Notes: a model not told the origin generated them from the letters alone. Shown: positions 8,026 to 17,486, counted from the stretch's first letter. The stretch: 64,000 nt of DNA from Paenibacillus ihumii (GCF_001403875.1 NZ_LN884299.1:930117-994116); one strand, 5' to 3'. Numbers and translations are program-made.

Positions 8026-9690
8026 ATGTACAGACTTTTGGTTGTCGATGACGAAATGATTATAGCGGACGGGTTGTATGAGGTGCTGTCGAATCTGCCC
8101 CAGCTGGAGCTGGATGTTTACAAGGCCTATTCCGGTGATGAGGCGGTGCGGCTGTTCGACCGGACGCGCTTCGATATCGTGCTTACGGATATCCGGATGC
8201 CGGGCCTGAGCGGACTTGAGCTGCTGGACAAAATCAGAGAGAGATGGCCAAGCTGCAGGGTTATTTTTCTGACGGGACATAATGAATTCTCCTATATTTA
8301 CTCGGCCTTCCAGTATGAGGGCGTGAGCTATTTATTAAAGACCGAAGGGTATGAAAAAGTGATTCAAATGGTCGAGCAGGCGGCTATGGATATCGAGACG
8401 GAGCTGAAGGCGGAGGCGTTGCTCCAGAAGGCCCAGGAGCAGCTTGATGCGACAAGGGAATTGCTGCAAAAAGACTACGTCAAAGGAATTTTGAACGAGC
8501 AGCTCGGCGTGCAGGAGATCCATCAGAAGCAGTTCGATGAACTGGCGATTCCCCTGCGCGCGGACCGTCCTGTGCTCATCATGCTGGGCAGGGTCAACAG
8601 CTTTGCCAGCGCGCTCACCTATGCGACGAAGTCCAGGCAGCTTTACAGAATCAGGCTTATAGCCAACCAGTATTTGTCCGCTCGCGTCTCGTTCGTTGAC
8701 GTCGTCAATGAGAGCATGGACCCGGTTTGGCTGATTCAGCCGCTGCAGGAAAGCAGCGAAGCCGAGAGCTGGGAGCGGGCCATGACGTTCATGAAGGGAA
8801 ATCTGGAGCTGATTCAGTCGGCGTGCCGCGAGTCCCTCGGCGAAGTGCTGTCGTTCGTGCTCGACGATAGCCCGGTGATGTGGAAGGACGCGGCGGAGCG
8901 CTTCTCCACGCTGAACATGCTGATGAATTACCGGATCGGGCAGGGCTGCGGCATGCTGCTTCTCGATAAGCAGATGATCGAGCAGGAGCTTCAGCCGCCG
9001 GGGGACGGAACGCGCTCGAGGCCCTTGCTGCGCCATGCCAAGCTGAGTGTGCTTGCCGATCAGCTGGAGCACGGGCAGCGGGCCGAATTCAGAGCTATTC
9101 TGCTCGATTGCGCGGCAGCGCTGGCCGGCGTCGACAGCATGCATCATGTCCCGGCCCAGGAGCTGTATTACTCCATCGGGCTGGTATTCCTGTCTTACAT
9201 GAATCGCTGGAACCTGGTCGAGACGGCAGCGACCCGGATCGGCCTGCACAAGCTGATGCAGCCGGGGGAGCATGAGTCCTGGCAGCAAGCATTCGACTAT
9301 TTGCTCCATGTCGGGGACATGCTGTTCAACCTTCAGAGTCAGGAGGAGGAGAGGCGGGCAAGGGACGTTATCACCGTTATTCAGAAGCATGTCCAGGACC
9401 ATCTGCATGATCCCGACGAGATATCGCTGGTCCGGCTGGCAGAGCTGGTCTTTTTTAACCCGTCTTACCTATCCCGGCTGTTCAAGCAGGTGACCGGCAC
9501 GAATTTATCCGAATACATCTCGGCGTGCCGAATGACGAGGGCCAAGCGGCTGCTGGAAAATCCGGACGTCAAGATCCAGGATGTGGCGGAGCTTGTCGGA
9601 TACGGAACGGCCACGAACTTCACGCGCTCCTTCCGCAAGGCGACCCATATGACGCCCCAGGAATATCGGGCTACCATATTCAACAGGTAA
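8026..9690 (+). CDS. YesN-type response regulator (receiver plus AraC HTH)
   Basis: 554-aa response regulator. The receiver domain covers about residues 1-120 with acidic pair DDE near residue 8 and phosphoacceptor D55 (VLTDIRMPG). A long linker region follows. The C-terminal AraC DNA-binding domain carries FFNPSYLSRLFKQVTGTNLSEYI and VGYGTATNFTRSFRKATHMTPQEYR. The ATG at 8026 is preferred because GGAGGG (8013-8018) is 7 bases upstream; an in-frame ATG at 8011 would overlap the kinase stop and lacks a site. It likely activates the downstream transporter gene at 9798. Confidence 0.93.
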   Translation: MYRLLVVDDEMIIADGLYEVLSNLPQLELDVYKAYSGDEAVRLFDRTRFDIVLTDIRMPGLSGLELLDKIRERWPSCRVIFLTGHNEFSYIYSAFQYEGVSYLLKTEGYEKVIQMVEQAAMDIETELKAEALLQKAQEQLDATRELLQKDYVKGILNEQLGVQEIHQKQFDELAIPLRADRPVLIMLGRVNSFASALTYATKSRQLYRIRLIANQYLSARVSFVDVVNESMDPVWLIQPLQESSEAESWERAMTFMKGNLELIQSACRESLGEVLSFVLDDSPVMWKDAAERFSTLNMLMNYRIGQGCGMLLLDKQMIEQELQPPGDGTRSRPLLRHAKLSVLADQLEHGQRAEFRAILLDCAAALAGVDSMHHVPAQELYYSIGLVFLSYMNRWNLVETAATRIGLHKLMQPGEHESWQQAFDYLLHVGDMLFNLQSQEEERRARDVITVIQKHVQDHLHDPDEISLVRLAELVFFNPSYLSRLFKQVTGTNLSEYISACRMTRAKRLLENPDVKIQDVAELVGYGTATNFTRSFRKATHMTPQEYRATIFNR

Positions 9691-9725
9691 ACAGCTGATT
9701 CAAATGTCAAGAGATGAATATTGAA

Positions 9726-9740
9726 TGAGAGCGGTTTCAA
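9726..9740 (-). promoter_or_regulatory. Catabolite response element (cre) candidate
   Basis: On the minus strand the 15 bases read TTGAAACCGCTCTCA, a full match to the WTGNAANCGNWNNCW consensus for CcpA binding. It lies 58 bases before the binding-protein gene at 9798, between it and the response regulator, so glucose repression of the transporter operon is likely. Confidence 0.65.
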
Positions 9741-9797
9741 ATCTAACATTAAACCTATAAGGGCCCTATACCACTTACAGCTTTCAGGGAGGTTCAT

Positions 9798-11456
9798 ATG
9801 AAAAAGAGAAGAACAATGAAGAAATCGGCAATTGTATGCTTGGCAGGTTTCATGCTGCTCACAGCCTGCGGAGGCGCAAAGGAAGCGAATTCGCCCGCAG
9901 CTGCTCCGGATCCGGCCAAGACCGATGTGGATTTGATGGCGAAGTATGATCCGCCCGTGGACATTACGGCATGGCGTTATACAGAATCAACTTACAAATA
10001 CGAAAACAACGATACGATCGAGGACAATATTTATACCCGCACTTATTTAAGCGATCTCGGCATCAATTTGAAGTATGTCTGGACGGTTCCCGTCGAGCAG
10101 TTCGATCAGAAGATGAACGTGTCGATCGCCTCCGGAGACTTGCCCGATATTATGTGGCTGAAGAACAAGCAGCTGACCGATCTGGCGGAGAACGACATGC
10201 TGTACGATTTGACGGACTTGTTCGAGAAATACTCATCGCCAATTACGAAGGAAATCATGCTGCAGGATGAGGCCAGCTTCAACACGGCGAAGATCGGCGG
10301 CAGATTAATGGCGATTCCGCATACGTCCTCTGCGGTCGACGGGCTGCCGATATTGTATGTCCGGACGGACTGGCTGGAGAAGCTCGGACTGCCGGAGCCG
10401 CAAACGATGCAGGATGTGCTCGCTATTTCGGAAGCGTTTACAAAAAATGACCCGGACGGCAACGGCAAAGACGATACATTTGGCCTTGCCTTCACCAAAA
10501 CATTTTTGACGGATGCTCATTTCGGTACGTCGGGATATTTCTCTGGTTACCACGTGAATCCGGGCAAATGGGTGAAGGACGATTCCGGTCAGCTCGTGTA
10601 CGGCAGCATTCAGCCCGGTGTGAAGGACGCGCTCCAGCAGCTTCAGGATTTGTACGCCAAAGGCATACTGGATAGAGAGTTTGGCGTGAAGGATCGCGCT
10701 AAGGTTACCGAATCAGTGGCGAGCGGCAAGGTAGGCATGTTCTACGGTTCCATGTCTGCTCCGCTGTCCATTATCCAGCAGAATGTCGACAATGATCCGA
10801 AGGCTGAGTGGAAGGCATTGCCGCTTGTATCCGTGGATGACAAGAAGGCAACCCCGATCGGCAAAATGCCGATTACGAGATATTACGGGGTGAGCAAGGA
10901 CAGCAAGCATCCGGAAGCGATTATCAAGCTGCTGAACTTCAGCATGCAGGGTTATGATCCGGAAGTCGCTCAAGAGAACAGTAAATTCGGGATTACCGAT
11001 ACGAACATTCCGGTCTATCTGTACAGTTTGATCAGCGCCGACCCGGCCAAGAAAAACCTGAACGCGCACTTGAATACGATGCAGGCTCTGGAAACGAATG
11101 ACCCATCCCAGCTGTCTGTTGAGGAAAAGGGCTACTATGACAGAATCGTCGACTACCGGGGCGGCAACAGAGCGAACTGGGGAACGGAACGCGTATTCGG
11201 TTCGCCAAGCAGCTTCGACGTAATCGATCATTATGTTCAGGAGGATAACTACATTTTCGATGCCTTCTACGGGGCGCCAACGCCGACAATGGTGGAGAAG
11301 CTCGCTACCCTGGAGAAGATGGAGGAAGAGGTATTCACGAAAATCATCATGGGACAGTCGCTGGATAACTTCGACAAGTTCGTAGAGGACTGGAAGAAGC
11401 TTGGCGGAGAGCAAATTACGAAGGAAGTCAACGAATGGGCTGAGAAGAACAAATAA
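9798..11456 (+). CDS. Extracellular solute-binding lipoprotein (LplA/YtcQ type)
   Basis: 552-aa sugar-binding lipoprotein of a CUT1 ABC transporter. The signal peptide ends in the lipobox LTAC with lipidated C24 (MLLTACGGAKE). The mature part begins with a Ser/Ala/Pro linker and a core opening with DLMAKYDPPVDITAWRY. The long size (about 550 aa) fits the LplA-like group that pairs with LplB/YtcP permeases, as found here. The ribosome binding site is CAGGGAGG. It anchors on the outer membrane face and delivers oligosaccharides, probably xylose-based judging by the flanking GH52 and GH43 genes. A hairpin in the gap to the permease may keep its expression higher than theirs. Confidence 0.9.
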   Translation: MKKRRTMKKSAIVCLAGFMLLTACGGAKEANSPAAAPDPAKTDVDLMAKYDPPVDITAWRYTESTYKYENNDTIEDNIYTRTYLSDLGINLKYVWTVPVEQFDQKMNVSIASGDLPDIMWLKNKQLTDLAENDMLYDLTDLFEKYSSPITKEIMLQDEASFNTAKIGGRLMAIPHTSSAVDGLPILYVRTDWLEKLGLPEPQTMQDVLAISEAFTKNDPDGNGKDDTFGLAFTKTFLTDAHFGTSGYFSGYHVNPGKWVKDDSGQLVYGSIQPGVKDALQQLQDLYAKGILDREFGVKDRAKVTESVASGKVGMFYGSMSAPLSIIQQNVDNDPKAEWKALPLVSVDDKKATPIGKMPITRYYGVSKDSKHPEAIIKLLNFSMQGYDPEVAQENSKFGITDTNIPVYLYSLISADPAKKNLNAHLNTMQALETNDPSQLSVEEKGYYDRIVDYRGGNRANWGTERVFGSPSSFDVIDHYVQEDNYIFDAFYGAPTPTMVEKLATLEKMEEEVFTKIIMGQSLDNFDKFVEDWKKLGGEQITKEVNEWAEKNK

Positions 11457-11488
11457 AAGTTTGGCTCGGATTGGATAAGAGGACGATG

Positions 11489-11524
11489 AAAAGGGAAGAA
11501 AGGGGCAACTCTATTTTCCCTTTT
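11489..11524 (+). promoter_or_regulatory. Intergenic hairpin between binding protein and permease
   Basis: AAAAGGGAA (11489-11497) pairs with TTCCCTTTT (11516-11524), with more T downstream. It looks like a leaky terminator or mRNA-stabilising hairpin that lowers permease expression relative to the binding protein. Confidence 0.55.
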
Positions 11525-11557
11525 TATTGTCAGCATGGCATGAATGGAGGGGCCGCA

Positions 11558-12457
11558 ATGGGAATGAAGAAGAAACTGCAGGAAATTCCTCTGCATCTGA
11601 TGATTTTACCCGGCATTATTTTAACAGTTATTTTTAGCTATGTCCCGATTATGGGGACGGTGATCGCTTTTCAGAAGTTCGTTCCCTCCAAGGGGATTTT
11701 CAACTCCAAATGGATCGGGTTCGACAATTTCCGCTATATGCTGGACATGCCGAACTTCACGAGCGTACTATGGAACACCATCTTTATCGCCGTATTGAAA
11801 ATTATCGCGGGACTGATCGTCCCGATTATATTTGCGCTGCTGCTCAATGAGCTGGCGGGAGCCTTTTTCAAACGTACGATTCAAACGATTATTTATTTTC
11901 CTTATTTCCTGTCCTGGGTCATCCTGGGCGGGATTCTGATCGACATATTGTCTCCTTCGAGCGGGATCGTAAATCAATTTCTGGGCGTATTCGGCATCAA
12001 GCCGATCTTTTTCCTGGGGGATGATAAGTGGTTCCCTTATACGCTCGTCTTGACAGACACCTGGAAAACCTTCGGTTACGGCACGATCGTATATTTGGCC
12101 GCCTTGACGGGGATCGATCAGAGCCTGTATGAAGCGGCCACCATGGACGGCGCGAACCGCTGGAAGCAGACGATTCACATTACGCTGCCCGGCATGCTGC
12201 CGATCATTACCCTGATGACCGTGCTCAGCTTGGGGAATGTGCTTAATGCGGGCTTTGAGCAGGTGTTCAACCTGTACAGCCCTATGGTCTACAGCACAGG
12301 GGATATCATCGATACGCTAGTGTACCGGATCGGTCTCGTGGACGCGCAATACGGCGTGGCGACGGCGGTTGGCTTGTTCAAATCGCTGATCTCCTTCGTC
12401 TTGATCGTCCTGTCCAACAAGCTGGCCAACAAATACGCCGGATACAGGGTTTTCTAG
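11558..12457 (+). CDS. Sugar ABC transporter permease (LplB type)
   Basis: 299-aa inner-membrane permease with six predicted transmembrane helices. The cytoplasmic EAA loop YEAATMDGANRWKQTIHITLPG (E192 onward) docks the ATPase. The start is set at ATG 11558 because GGAGGGG sits 7-8 bases upstream; the reading frame is open further upstream (to 11471), but that stretch contains the intergenic hairpin. It partners with the permease 12 bases downstream. No ATPase gene is present, so it probably uses a shared MsmX-like ATPase encoded elsewhere. Confidence 0.92.
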   Translation: MGMKKKLQEIPLHLMILPGIILTVIFSYVPIMGTVIAFQKFVPSKGIFNSKWIGFDNFRYMLDMPNFTSVLWNTIFIAVLKIIAGLIVPIIFALLLNELAGAFFKRTIQTIIYFPYFLSWVILGGILIDILSPSSGIVNQFLGVFGIKPIFFLGDDKWFPYTLVLTDTWKTFGYGTIVYLAALTGIDQSLYEAATMDGANRWKQTIHITLPGMLPIITLMTVLSLGNVLNAGFEQVFNLYSPMVYSTGDIIDTLVYRIGLVDAQYGVATAVGLFKSLISFVLIVLSNKLANKYAGYRVF

Positions 12458-12469
12458 GAGGGAGAAGGC

Positions 12470-13351
12470 ATGCACAAAATATCAATCAGCCGAAAAATAT
12501 TTCTGACGTTCAACTACATTCTGCTAACCGTTACGGCCATTGTATGCATTCTGCCGTTAATCAACGTGCTCGCCATTTCCTTCAGCTCCAGCAGCGCGGC
12601 TGCAGCCGGGTATGTTAAGCTCTGGCCCGTTGATTTTACGGTCGCCTCATATAAATACGCGCTGACCAAAAATGAATTTTTGACTGGATTTTTCGTTTCG
12701 GGCAAACGAGTGCTGCTCGGCTACATCGTCAACATGCTTATTACCATTTCGATCGCCTATCCGCTATCGAAGGAGAAAAAGGCGCTCGGGATGCGGAACT
12801 TGTATGCCTGGTTCTTCATCATTACGATGCTGTTCCACGGCGGGCTGATTCCGACCTATATGACGATCAAGTCCTTGGGGCTGCTGGATACGATCTGGGC
12901 GCTTGTACTGCCTGGCGCCGTCCCCGTATTCAATGTCATCCTGCTGATGAATTTCTTCCGCAACCTGCCCAAAGAAATCGAGGAAGCGGCTTATATGGAC
13001 GGGGCCGGGCATTGGCGCGTGCTGTGGAGCATCTATTGTCCGCTTTCGAAGCCAGCCTTGGCGACAATATCGCTGTTTGTTCTCGTGGGGCACTGGAACT
13101 CCTGGTTTGACGGCTTGATCTACATGAACTCGCCTGCTAACTATCCGCTGCAGAGCTATCTGCAGACGATCATTATCGAGGCCGATCCGAGCATCGTCAG
13201 CTCCAACGAGCTGCTGGATATGTCGGAGATTTCAAACCGGACGTTTAAATCGGCTCAGGTATTCCTGGCGGCCTTCCCGGTACTGATCATTTATCCGTTC
13301 CTGCAGAAATATTTCATGAAGGGGCTCGTGTTTGGAAGCGTGAAGGGATAA
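12470..13351 (+). CDS. Sugar ABC transporter permease (LplC/YtcP type)
   Basis: 293-aa second permease of the same CUT1 system, six predicted helices, with the EAA loop IEEAAYMDGAGHWRVLWSIY (E172 region). The C-terminal FMKGLVFGSVKG is typical of the MalG-like partner. The ribosome binding site is GGAGGGAGAAGG. It is co-transcribed with the LplB-type permease and followed 36 bases later by the GH43 gene, so uptake and cleavage are coupled. Confidence 0.92.
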   Translation: MHKISISRKIFLTFNYILLTVTAIVCILPLINVLAISFSSSSAAAAGYVKLWPVDFTVASYKYALTKNEFLTGFFVSGKRVLLGYIVNMLITISIAYPLSKEKKALGMRNLYAWFFIITMLFHGGLIPTYMTIKSLGLLDTIWALVLPGAVPVFNVILLMNFFRNLPKEIEEAAYMDGAGHWRVLWSIYCPLSKPALATISLFVLVGHWNSWFDGLIYMNSPANYPLQSYLQTIIIEADPSIVSSNELLDMSEISNRTFKSAQVFLAAFPVLIIYPFLQKYFMKGLVFGSVKG

Positions 13352-13387
13352 GGATAAGCTTTTTTAGAATAAAGGAGTGGAAAAAGA

Positions 13388-14884
13388 GTGGATATGAACC
13401 GAACGATGACAATGCCTGCGTGGGGGGATCTCGGCAACGGCTATTACCGCAATCCTGTGCTGAACGCGGATTTCTCCGATCCGGACGTCATCCGCGTGGG
13501 CGATGATTTCTATATGGTGTGCTCGGATTTTCATTTCATGGGCATGCCGGTGCTGCATTCGAAGGATCTGGTCAACTGGTCGATTATCGGCAAAGTATAC
13601 GAACGGCTGGATATCGATCCGGCGTATGACGACATGCGGGCTTATGCCAAAGGGAGCTGGGCGCCTGCGCTCCGCTATCACAATGGGCTGTTCTATGTGT
13701 ATTTCTGCACGCCGGATGAAGGGCTGTACATGAGCACGGCTCAGGACCCTGCCGGTCCCTGGAGTCCGCTTCATGAAGTGAAGCGCGTCGCCGGCTGGGA
13801 GGATCCCTGCCCATTCTGGGACGACGACGGCCATGCCTATCTGGGTCACAGCACCGTTGGCGCCGGCCCGATTATTATTCATCGCATGAGCGCGGACGGC
13901 AGGACGCTGCTGGATGACGGCATCATCGTCTATGTAGGAAAAATTGCCGAAGGAACGAAAATATACAAGAGAAACGGATATTATTATTTGGTAATTCCCG
14001 AGGGCGGCGTAGAGACGGGCTGGCAAACTGTGCTTCGCGCCAGGGATATTTATGGCCCGTATGAACGCCGGGTCGTCCTGCAGAAGGGAGCGACCGATAT
14101 CAACGGCCCGCACCAGGGAGCCTTGGTGGAGCTGGACAGCGGGGAGACGTGGTTCATGCATTTCCAGAGCGCGGGTGCGATCGGAAGGGTGTGTCACCTG
14201 CAGCCAGTGGAGTGGGTGGACGATTGGCCCGTCATTGGCGCGGCTGGAGAGCCCGTGGCCGTGTATGGGAAGCCGTCCGTCGCCGGGCGTCATCCGGTGC
14301 GGCTGCCGCAGACCTCGGATACGTTTGAGGGGCCGGAGCTCGGACTGCAGTGGCAGTGGAACCATAATCCGGTCAATGACGGCTGGTCTTTGCGCGAAAG
14401 GCCGGGATATTTGCGGCTGAAGGCAATGCCGGCGCCGGAGCTTCTGCAGGCGAGAAACACTTTGACCCAGAAGCTGATCGGAAGCAAAGGCATCGTATGT
14501 ACTGAGCTCAGCGTCCTGCATATGAATCCGGGACAGCGGGCCGGCTTGGCCTTCCTCTGCGCCCGGGAAGAGAACTGGATCGGCGTTGTGACAGAGGAAG
14601 GCGGCAATTATCTTCAAGCCGTTACAGGCGGAACGGTATTCCACGGTCCGAAGCTTGCCGGCGAATCGGTCTGGCTGAAGAGTCATATCGATTTATCGGG
14701 CGAGACCAGCTTCTTCTTCAGCCTGGATGGGGTAATCTTTATCCCGTTAGGCGGCGAGTGCCGCATGAGCGCAGGCTTCTGGAAGGGAGCGAGAGTCGGA
14801 CTGTTTAGTTATACGATCGGTGAGAAAGGCGGCAGAGCCGATTTTCAAGGCTTTCGCTACGAGCATGATGGACCGTGGGCGTAA
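13388..14884 (+). CDS. GH43 beta-xylosidase/alpha-L-arabinofuranosidase
   Basis: 498-aa glycoside hydrolase family 43 enzyme: an N-terminal five-bladed propeller (to about residue 300) and a C-terminal concanavalin-like domain (DTFEGPELGLQWQWNHNP onward). The expected catalytic triad is visible: general base D31 (FSDPDV), transition-state stabiliser D139 (WEDPCPFWDDDG) and general acid E188 (AEGTKIYKR). There is no signal peptide, so it is cytoplasmic. Start GTG 13388 is supported by AAAGGAG at 13371-13377; an ATG lies two codons inside. It likely removes xylose or arabinose from imported xylan fragments, complementing GH52. Exact specificity within GH43 is not readable here. Confidence 0.9.
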   Translation: MDMNRTMTMPAWGDLGNGYYRNPVLNADFSDPDVIRVGDDFYMVCSDFHFMGMPVLHSKDLVNWSIIGKVYERLDIDPAYDDMRAYAKGSWAPALRYHNGLFYVYFCTPDEGLYMSTAQDPAGPWSPLHEVKRVAGWEDPCPFWDDDGHAYLGHSTVGAGPIIIHRMSADGRTLLDDGIIVYVGKIAEGTKIYKRNGYYYLVIPEGGVETGWQTVLRARDIYGPYERRVVLQKGATDINGPHQGALVELDSGETWFMHFQSAGAIGRVCHLQPVEWVDDWPVIGAAGEPVAVYGKPSVAGRHPVRLPQTSDTFEGPELGLQWQWNHNPVNDGWSLRERPGYLRLKAMPAPELLQARNTLTQKLIGSKGIVCTELSVLHMNPGQRAGLAFLCAREENWIGVVTEEGGNYLQAVTGGTVFHGPKLAGESVWLKSHIDLSGETSFFFSLDGVIFIPLGGECRMSAGFWKGARVGLFSYTIGEKGGRADFQGFRYEHDGPWA

Positions 14885-16599
14885 GCGGTGAAAAGAAGAG
14901 CATCGATGATTACATTGTAAAGAGGCTGATGAGATTGAATGAGAGCTTATTGACAAAGCTGCGGGGGCTGGACGCGGTAGCGCTGATTGGGGAGGAGAAG
15001 CAAAGTTCTCACGGATCAGTACTTGAGGAATGGCAGCGTTCAGGCGTTAAGTTTGTATCCTCGGCGGAACGGTTCGAGGGCGTCTATTACTCCGCGGGGC
15101 GCAAGCTGCTGGATTGCATCGTTATGTCCCGAGGAGGTGCTCACGTCCTGCATGAAGGCGGAGCTTATCCGGGCACCTGGCTGGAGAGCACGGGGACGAT
15201 CAATGCCGAGCTGCTGTCACGATTCATACCCGGCGTGGCGGAGGCTACGTTCCGCCTGTTCGCCGATTATCAAAGGGACGACGGCCAGATGCCCTATAAA
15301 GTAACGGCCCAGGGGCCGGGCTACAGGCAAATCCAGATGGTAACTCCGCTGGCCAGAAGTGTATGGAATCACTATATGCTGAACGTAAGCGGTACAAGTG
15401 ATCAGGTCTTCCTGAGGGTAATGTACACCGCCATGGCCCGGTTTGACGAATGGCTCGCCCGGTATCGGAACACTCGGGGCACCGGCTGCGTAGAAGCATT
15501 CTGCACATTCGATACCGGCCATGATCTGTCGCCGCGCTTTTGGCATGTTCCTGATACCGCCCATTTGGACGATGCCCGGAAGTATAACCCGGATTCGCCC
15601 ATACTTCCATTTCTGGCGCCTGATTTGACAGCTAACGTATATTGCCAGCGCCAATATTTGGCCAGGATGGCGCGTGAATTGGGAGCAGAGGCGGAAGGGG
15701 CGGAATGGGAGCTGAAGGCCAAGCAGAGCGAGCAGAGCTTGTTCAGGCACTGCTTCGACGAAACCGACGAGTTCTTCTATGATGTGGATCGGAACGGGGA
15801 GTTCGTCCGCGTCCAGTCCGATGTATTGCTGAGGGTATTAGCCTGTGAGACAGGGGACCGTGCATTATTCGACAAGGCGCTGAGACGTTACTTGTTGAAT
15901 ACGAGCAAGTTTTTTGCTAAATATCCTTTAACCTCAGTAGCGATGGATGATCCGCGCTTTGATCCGTCCTCGGCGTATAATAGCTGGGCTGGGCCCACGA
16001 ATTTCCTGACTTTGATTCGAACGCCGCATGCTTTTGAGCATCACGGCCGATATGTGGAGTTGACCTGGGTGATGCAGCCGATATTAAGTGCAATGTCGCG
16101 TATGACTCGTTTTTCGCAAACATTAAGCCCATGGACGGGAGAAGAAGGATACACGGATACTTATTCACCATCGCTTTTATGCGTGCTGGATTTCGTAGAG
16201 CGGATGTGCGGGATTATGCCTACGCCTGAAGGAGAGCTATGGTTCACAGGGCTGCTGCCGTATCCGATGGATCATGGGGAAGAGGTGGCCGGAGAAACAG
16301 CGTATTCCCGCTTCATCGATGGCGTGCTGTATGAATTGGTGAATACCCGAGCGGGCGCCACAGTGCACCGGAACGGCGAGGTTTATATGCGTTTTCCTTA
16401 CGGCACCAGGGCAGTAACGGACCGCAATGGACAACTGCGGGAAATGGTCGGGATGACGTATGCGCCGGTACAAGGCGAGATAGAGTTCGAAGGCCGGATT
16501 TATACGCTTGAAATTAAAGGGAATGAACGAAAGACCTGGACAGGGGATACACTTGTAACCTGTGCAGACATCGGTACGGTAGTGCCTGCATATTGCTAG
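14875..16599 (+). CDS. Putative (alpha/alpha)6-barrel glycosidase (MGH1/GH63-like)
   Basis: 574-aa protein with the look of an (alpha/alpha)6 toroid hydrolase of the trehalase, GH63 and mannosylglycerate-hydrolase type. Motifs include ADYQRDDGQMPYKV, ARSVWNHYML, FDTGHDLSPRFW, YNSWAGPTNFLTLIRTPHAFEHHGR and EELAGETAYSR-like segments near the end. No signal peptide. It overlaps the GH43 stop by 10 bases, which implies co-translation; only a weak ribosome binding site is seen, and the precise start is uncertain. As the last gene of the xylo-oligosaccharide operon it may remove a side group such as glucuronate or another decoration, but no family assignment with known activity can be made from sequence. 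Confidence 0.6.
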   Translation: MGVSGEKKSIDDYIVKRLMRLNESLLTKLRGLDAVALIGEEKQSSHGSVLEEWQRSGVKFVSSAERFEGVYYSAGRKLLDCIVMSRGGAHVLHEGGAYPGTWLESTGTINAELLSRFIPGVAEATFRLFADYQRDDGQMPYKVTAQGPGYRQIQMVTPLARSVWNHYMLNVSGTSDQVFLRVMYTAMARFDEWLARYRNTRGTGCVEAFCTFDTGHDLSPRFWHVPDTAHLDDARKYNPDSPILPFLAPDLTANVYCQRQYLARMARELGAEAEGAEWELKAKQSEQSLFRHCFDETDEFFYDVDRNGEFVRVQSDVLLRVLACETGDRALFDKALRRYLLNTSKFFAKYPLTSVAMDDPRFDPSSAYNSWAGPTNFLTLIRTPHAFEHHGRYVELTWVMQPILSAMSRMTRFSQTLSPWTGEEGYTDTYSPSLLCVLDFVERMCGIMPTPEGELWFTGLLPYPMDHGEEVAGETAYSRFIDGVLYELVNTRAGATVHRNGEVYMRFPYGTRAVTDRNGQLREMVGMTYAPVQGEIEFEGRIYTLEIKGNERKTWTGDTLVTCADIGTVVPAYC

Positions 16600-16630
16600 T
16601 GTGAAGATTTGAAAAGGGAAATAAAGAAAG

Positions 16631-16660
16631 GGGCCTTGCCGCGGATGCGGCAAGGCCCTT
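16631..16660. terminator. Bidirectional terminator between convergent genes
   Basis: GGGCCTTGCCGC and GCGGCAAGGCCC form a perfect 12-bp stem with a 4-base GGAT-type loop (16632-16658 core). On the minus strand it is followed by CTTTCTTTATTTC, so it ends the stalk-protein gene well; it also serves the glycosidase gene on the plus strand. Confidence 0.85.
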
Positions 16661-16673
16661 ATGAATAAGAGAA

Positions 16674-17486
16674 CTACTTCTTGAACCCGGCATTAACGAT
16701 TCCGAAGTAGAGCTTATCTTTGTAATCCATGTCGGAGTCGGTGTTGGTAATGACGATTTTTAGTTTACTGATATTTGAGACGTTAACATCGAAATCAATC
16801 GGAAGCACGCCCTTCTCCAGTTTGTCGGAAGTATAGAGGAGTTGATCGTCTCCGTAAACTTTAAGCGTAGCGTGAGCCTCCTCCGAGGAACGGCTGTCAT
16901 AGTGGAGGACAAAGCTGCCGCTAAAAGATTTGTATTTCTGGTTCAGCAGGTATTCTCTCTCCATAGCCAGACCATGCGTAGCCCCCGTGCCGGAGCCGAC
17001 AAGCTCGAATTTCAGGCCATCATTATAATTGGTCCCGGTGTTATCCTTATCGTCTTCCGGGCTCCAGGCAGTTACTTTGTTGCTGCTGTGGCTCTGCCAA
17101 TCCAAATGTCCCCATTTGATACTTTGACTTTCGCTAAGAAAGTCGAGTGAAGACAAGGAAACATCGTGATCGGTTGCATTGACTTTGCCTATATAAATGC
17201 TGTTGCCCGGAGCGTCCCATGTTACTTTGCTGTTGAAGGCTTCCGCTACTGCCCGGACGGGAAGATACGTGGTTCCTTCATAAACGAGCGGTTCGATTTT
17301 GTTGCCCTTGGCATCAGTTGATTGGACGAGCCTGCCGTCGACGTAAATTTTCGTGCCATTAAAGAAGGCAGTAATTTGCTTTTGAAGCGGGGCCGCCCAT
17401 GCAGAGGTAGCTGTCGTCAGTACGGCCGCAGCCACGAAGCCTGTACTAAAGATGGCCATTTTTTGTTTGAAGTTTTGTTTGTTCAT
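16674..17486 (-). CDS. Secreted protein: copper amine oxidase N-like domain plus NPCBM-like domain
   Basis: 270-aa exported protein. The signal peptide ends about residue 31 (TSAWA, then APLQ). Residues 36-100 match the stalk domain often labelled copper amine oxidase N-terminal (FFNGTKIYVDGRLVQ, LPVRAVAEAFNSKVTWD). Residues 105-270 look like the NPCBM galactose-binding-like fold (LKVYGDDQLLYTSDKLEKG, then SKLKIVITNTDSD). No catalytic domain. It is likely a wall-associated sugar- or glycan-binding protein. It stands alone between convergent and co-directional neighbours. Function is inferred only from domain content. Confidence 0.75.
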   Translation of the reverse strand: MNKQNFKQKMAIFSTGFVAAAVLTTATSAWAAPLQKQITAFFNGTKIYVDGRLVQSTDAKGNKIEPLVYEGTTYLPVRAVAEAFNSKVTWDAPGNSIYIGKVNATDHDVSLSSLDFLSESQSIKWGHLDWQSHSSNKVTAWSPEDDKDNTGTNYNDGLKFELVGSGTGATHGLAMEREYLLNQKYKSFSGSFVLHYDSRSSEEAHATLKVYGDDQLLYTSDKLEKGVLPIDFDVNVSNISKLKIVITNTDSDMDYKDKLYFGIVNAGFKK

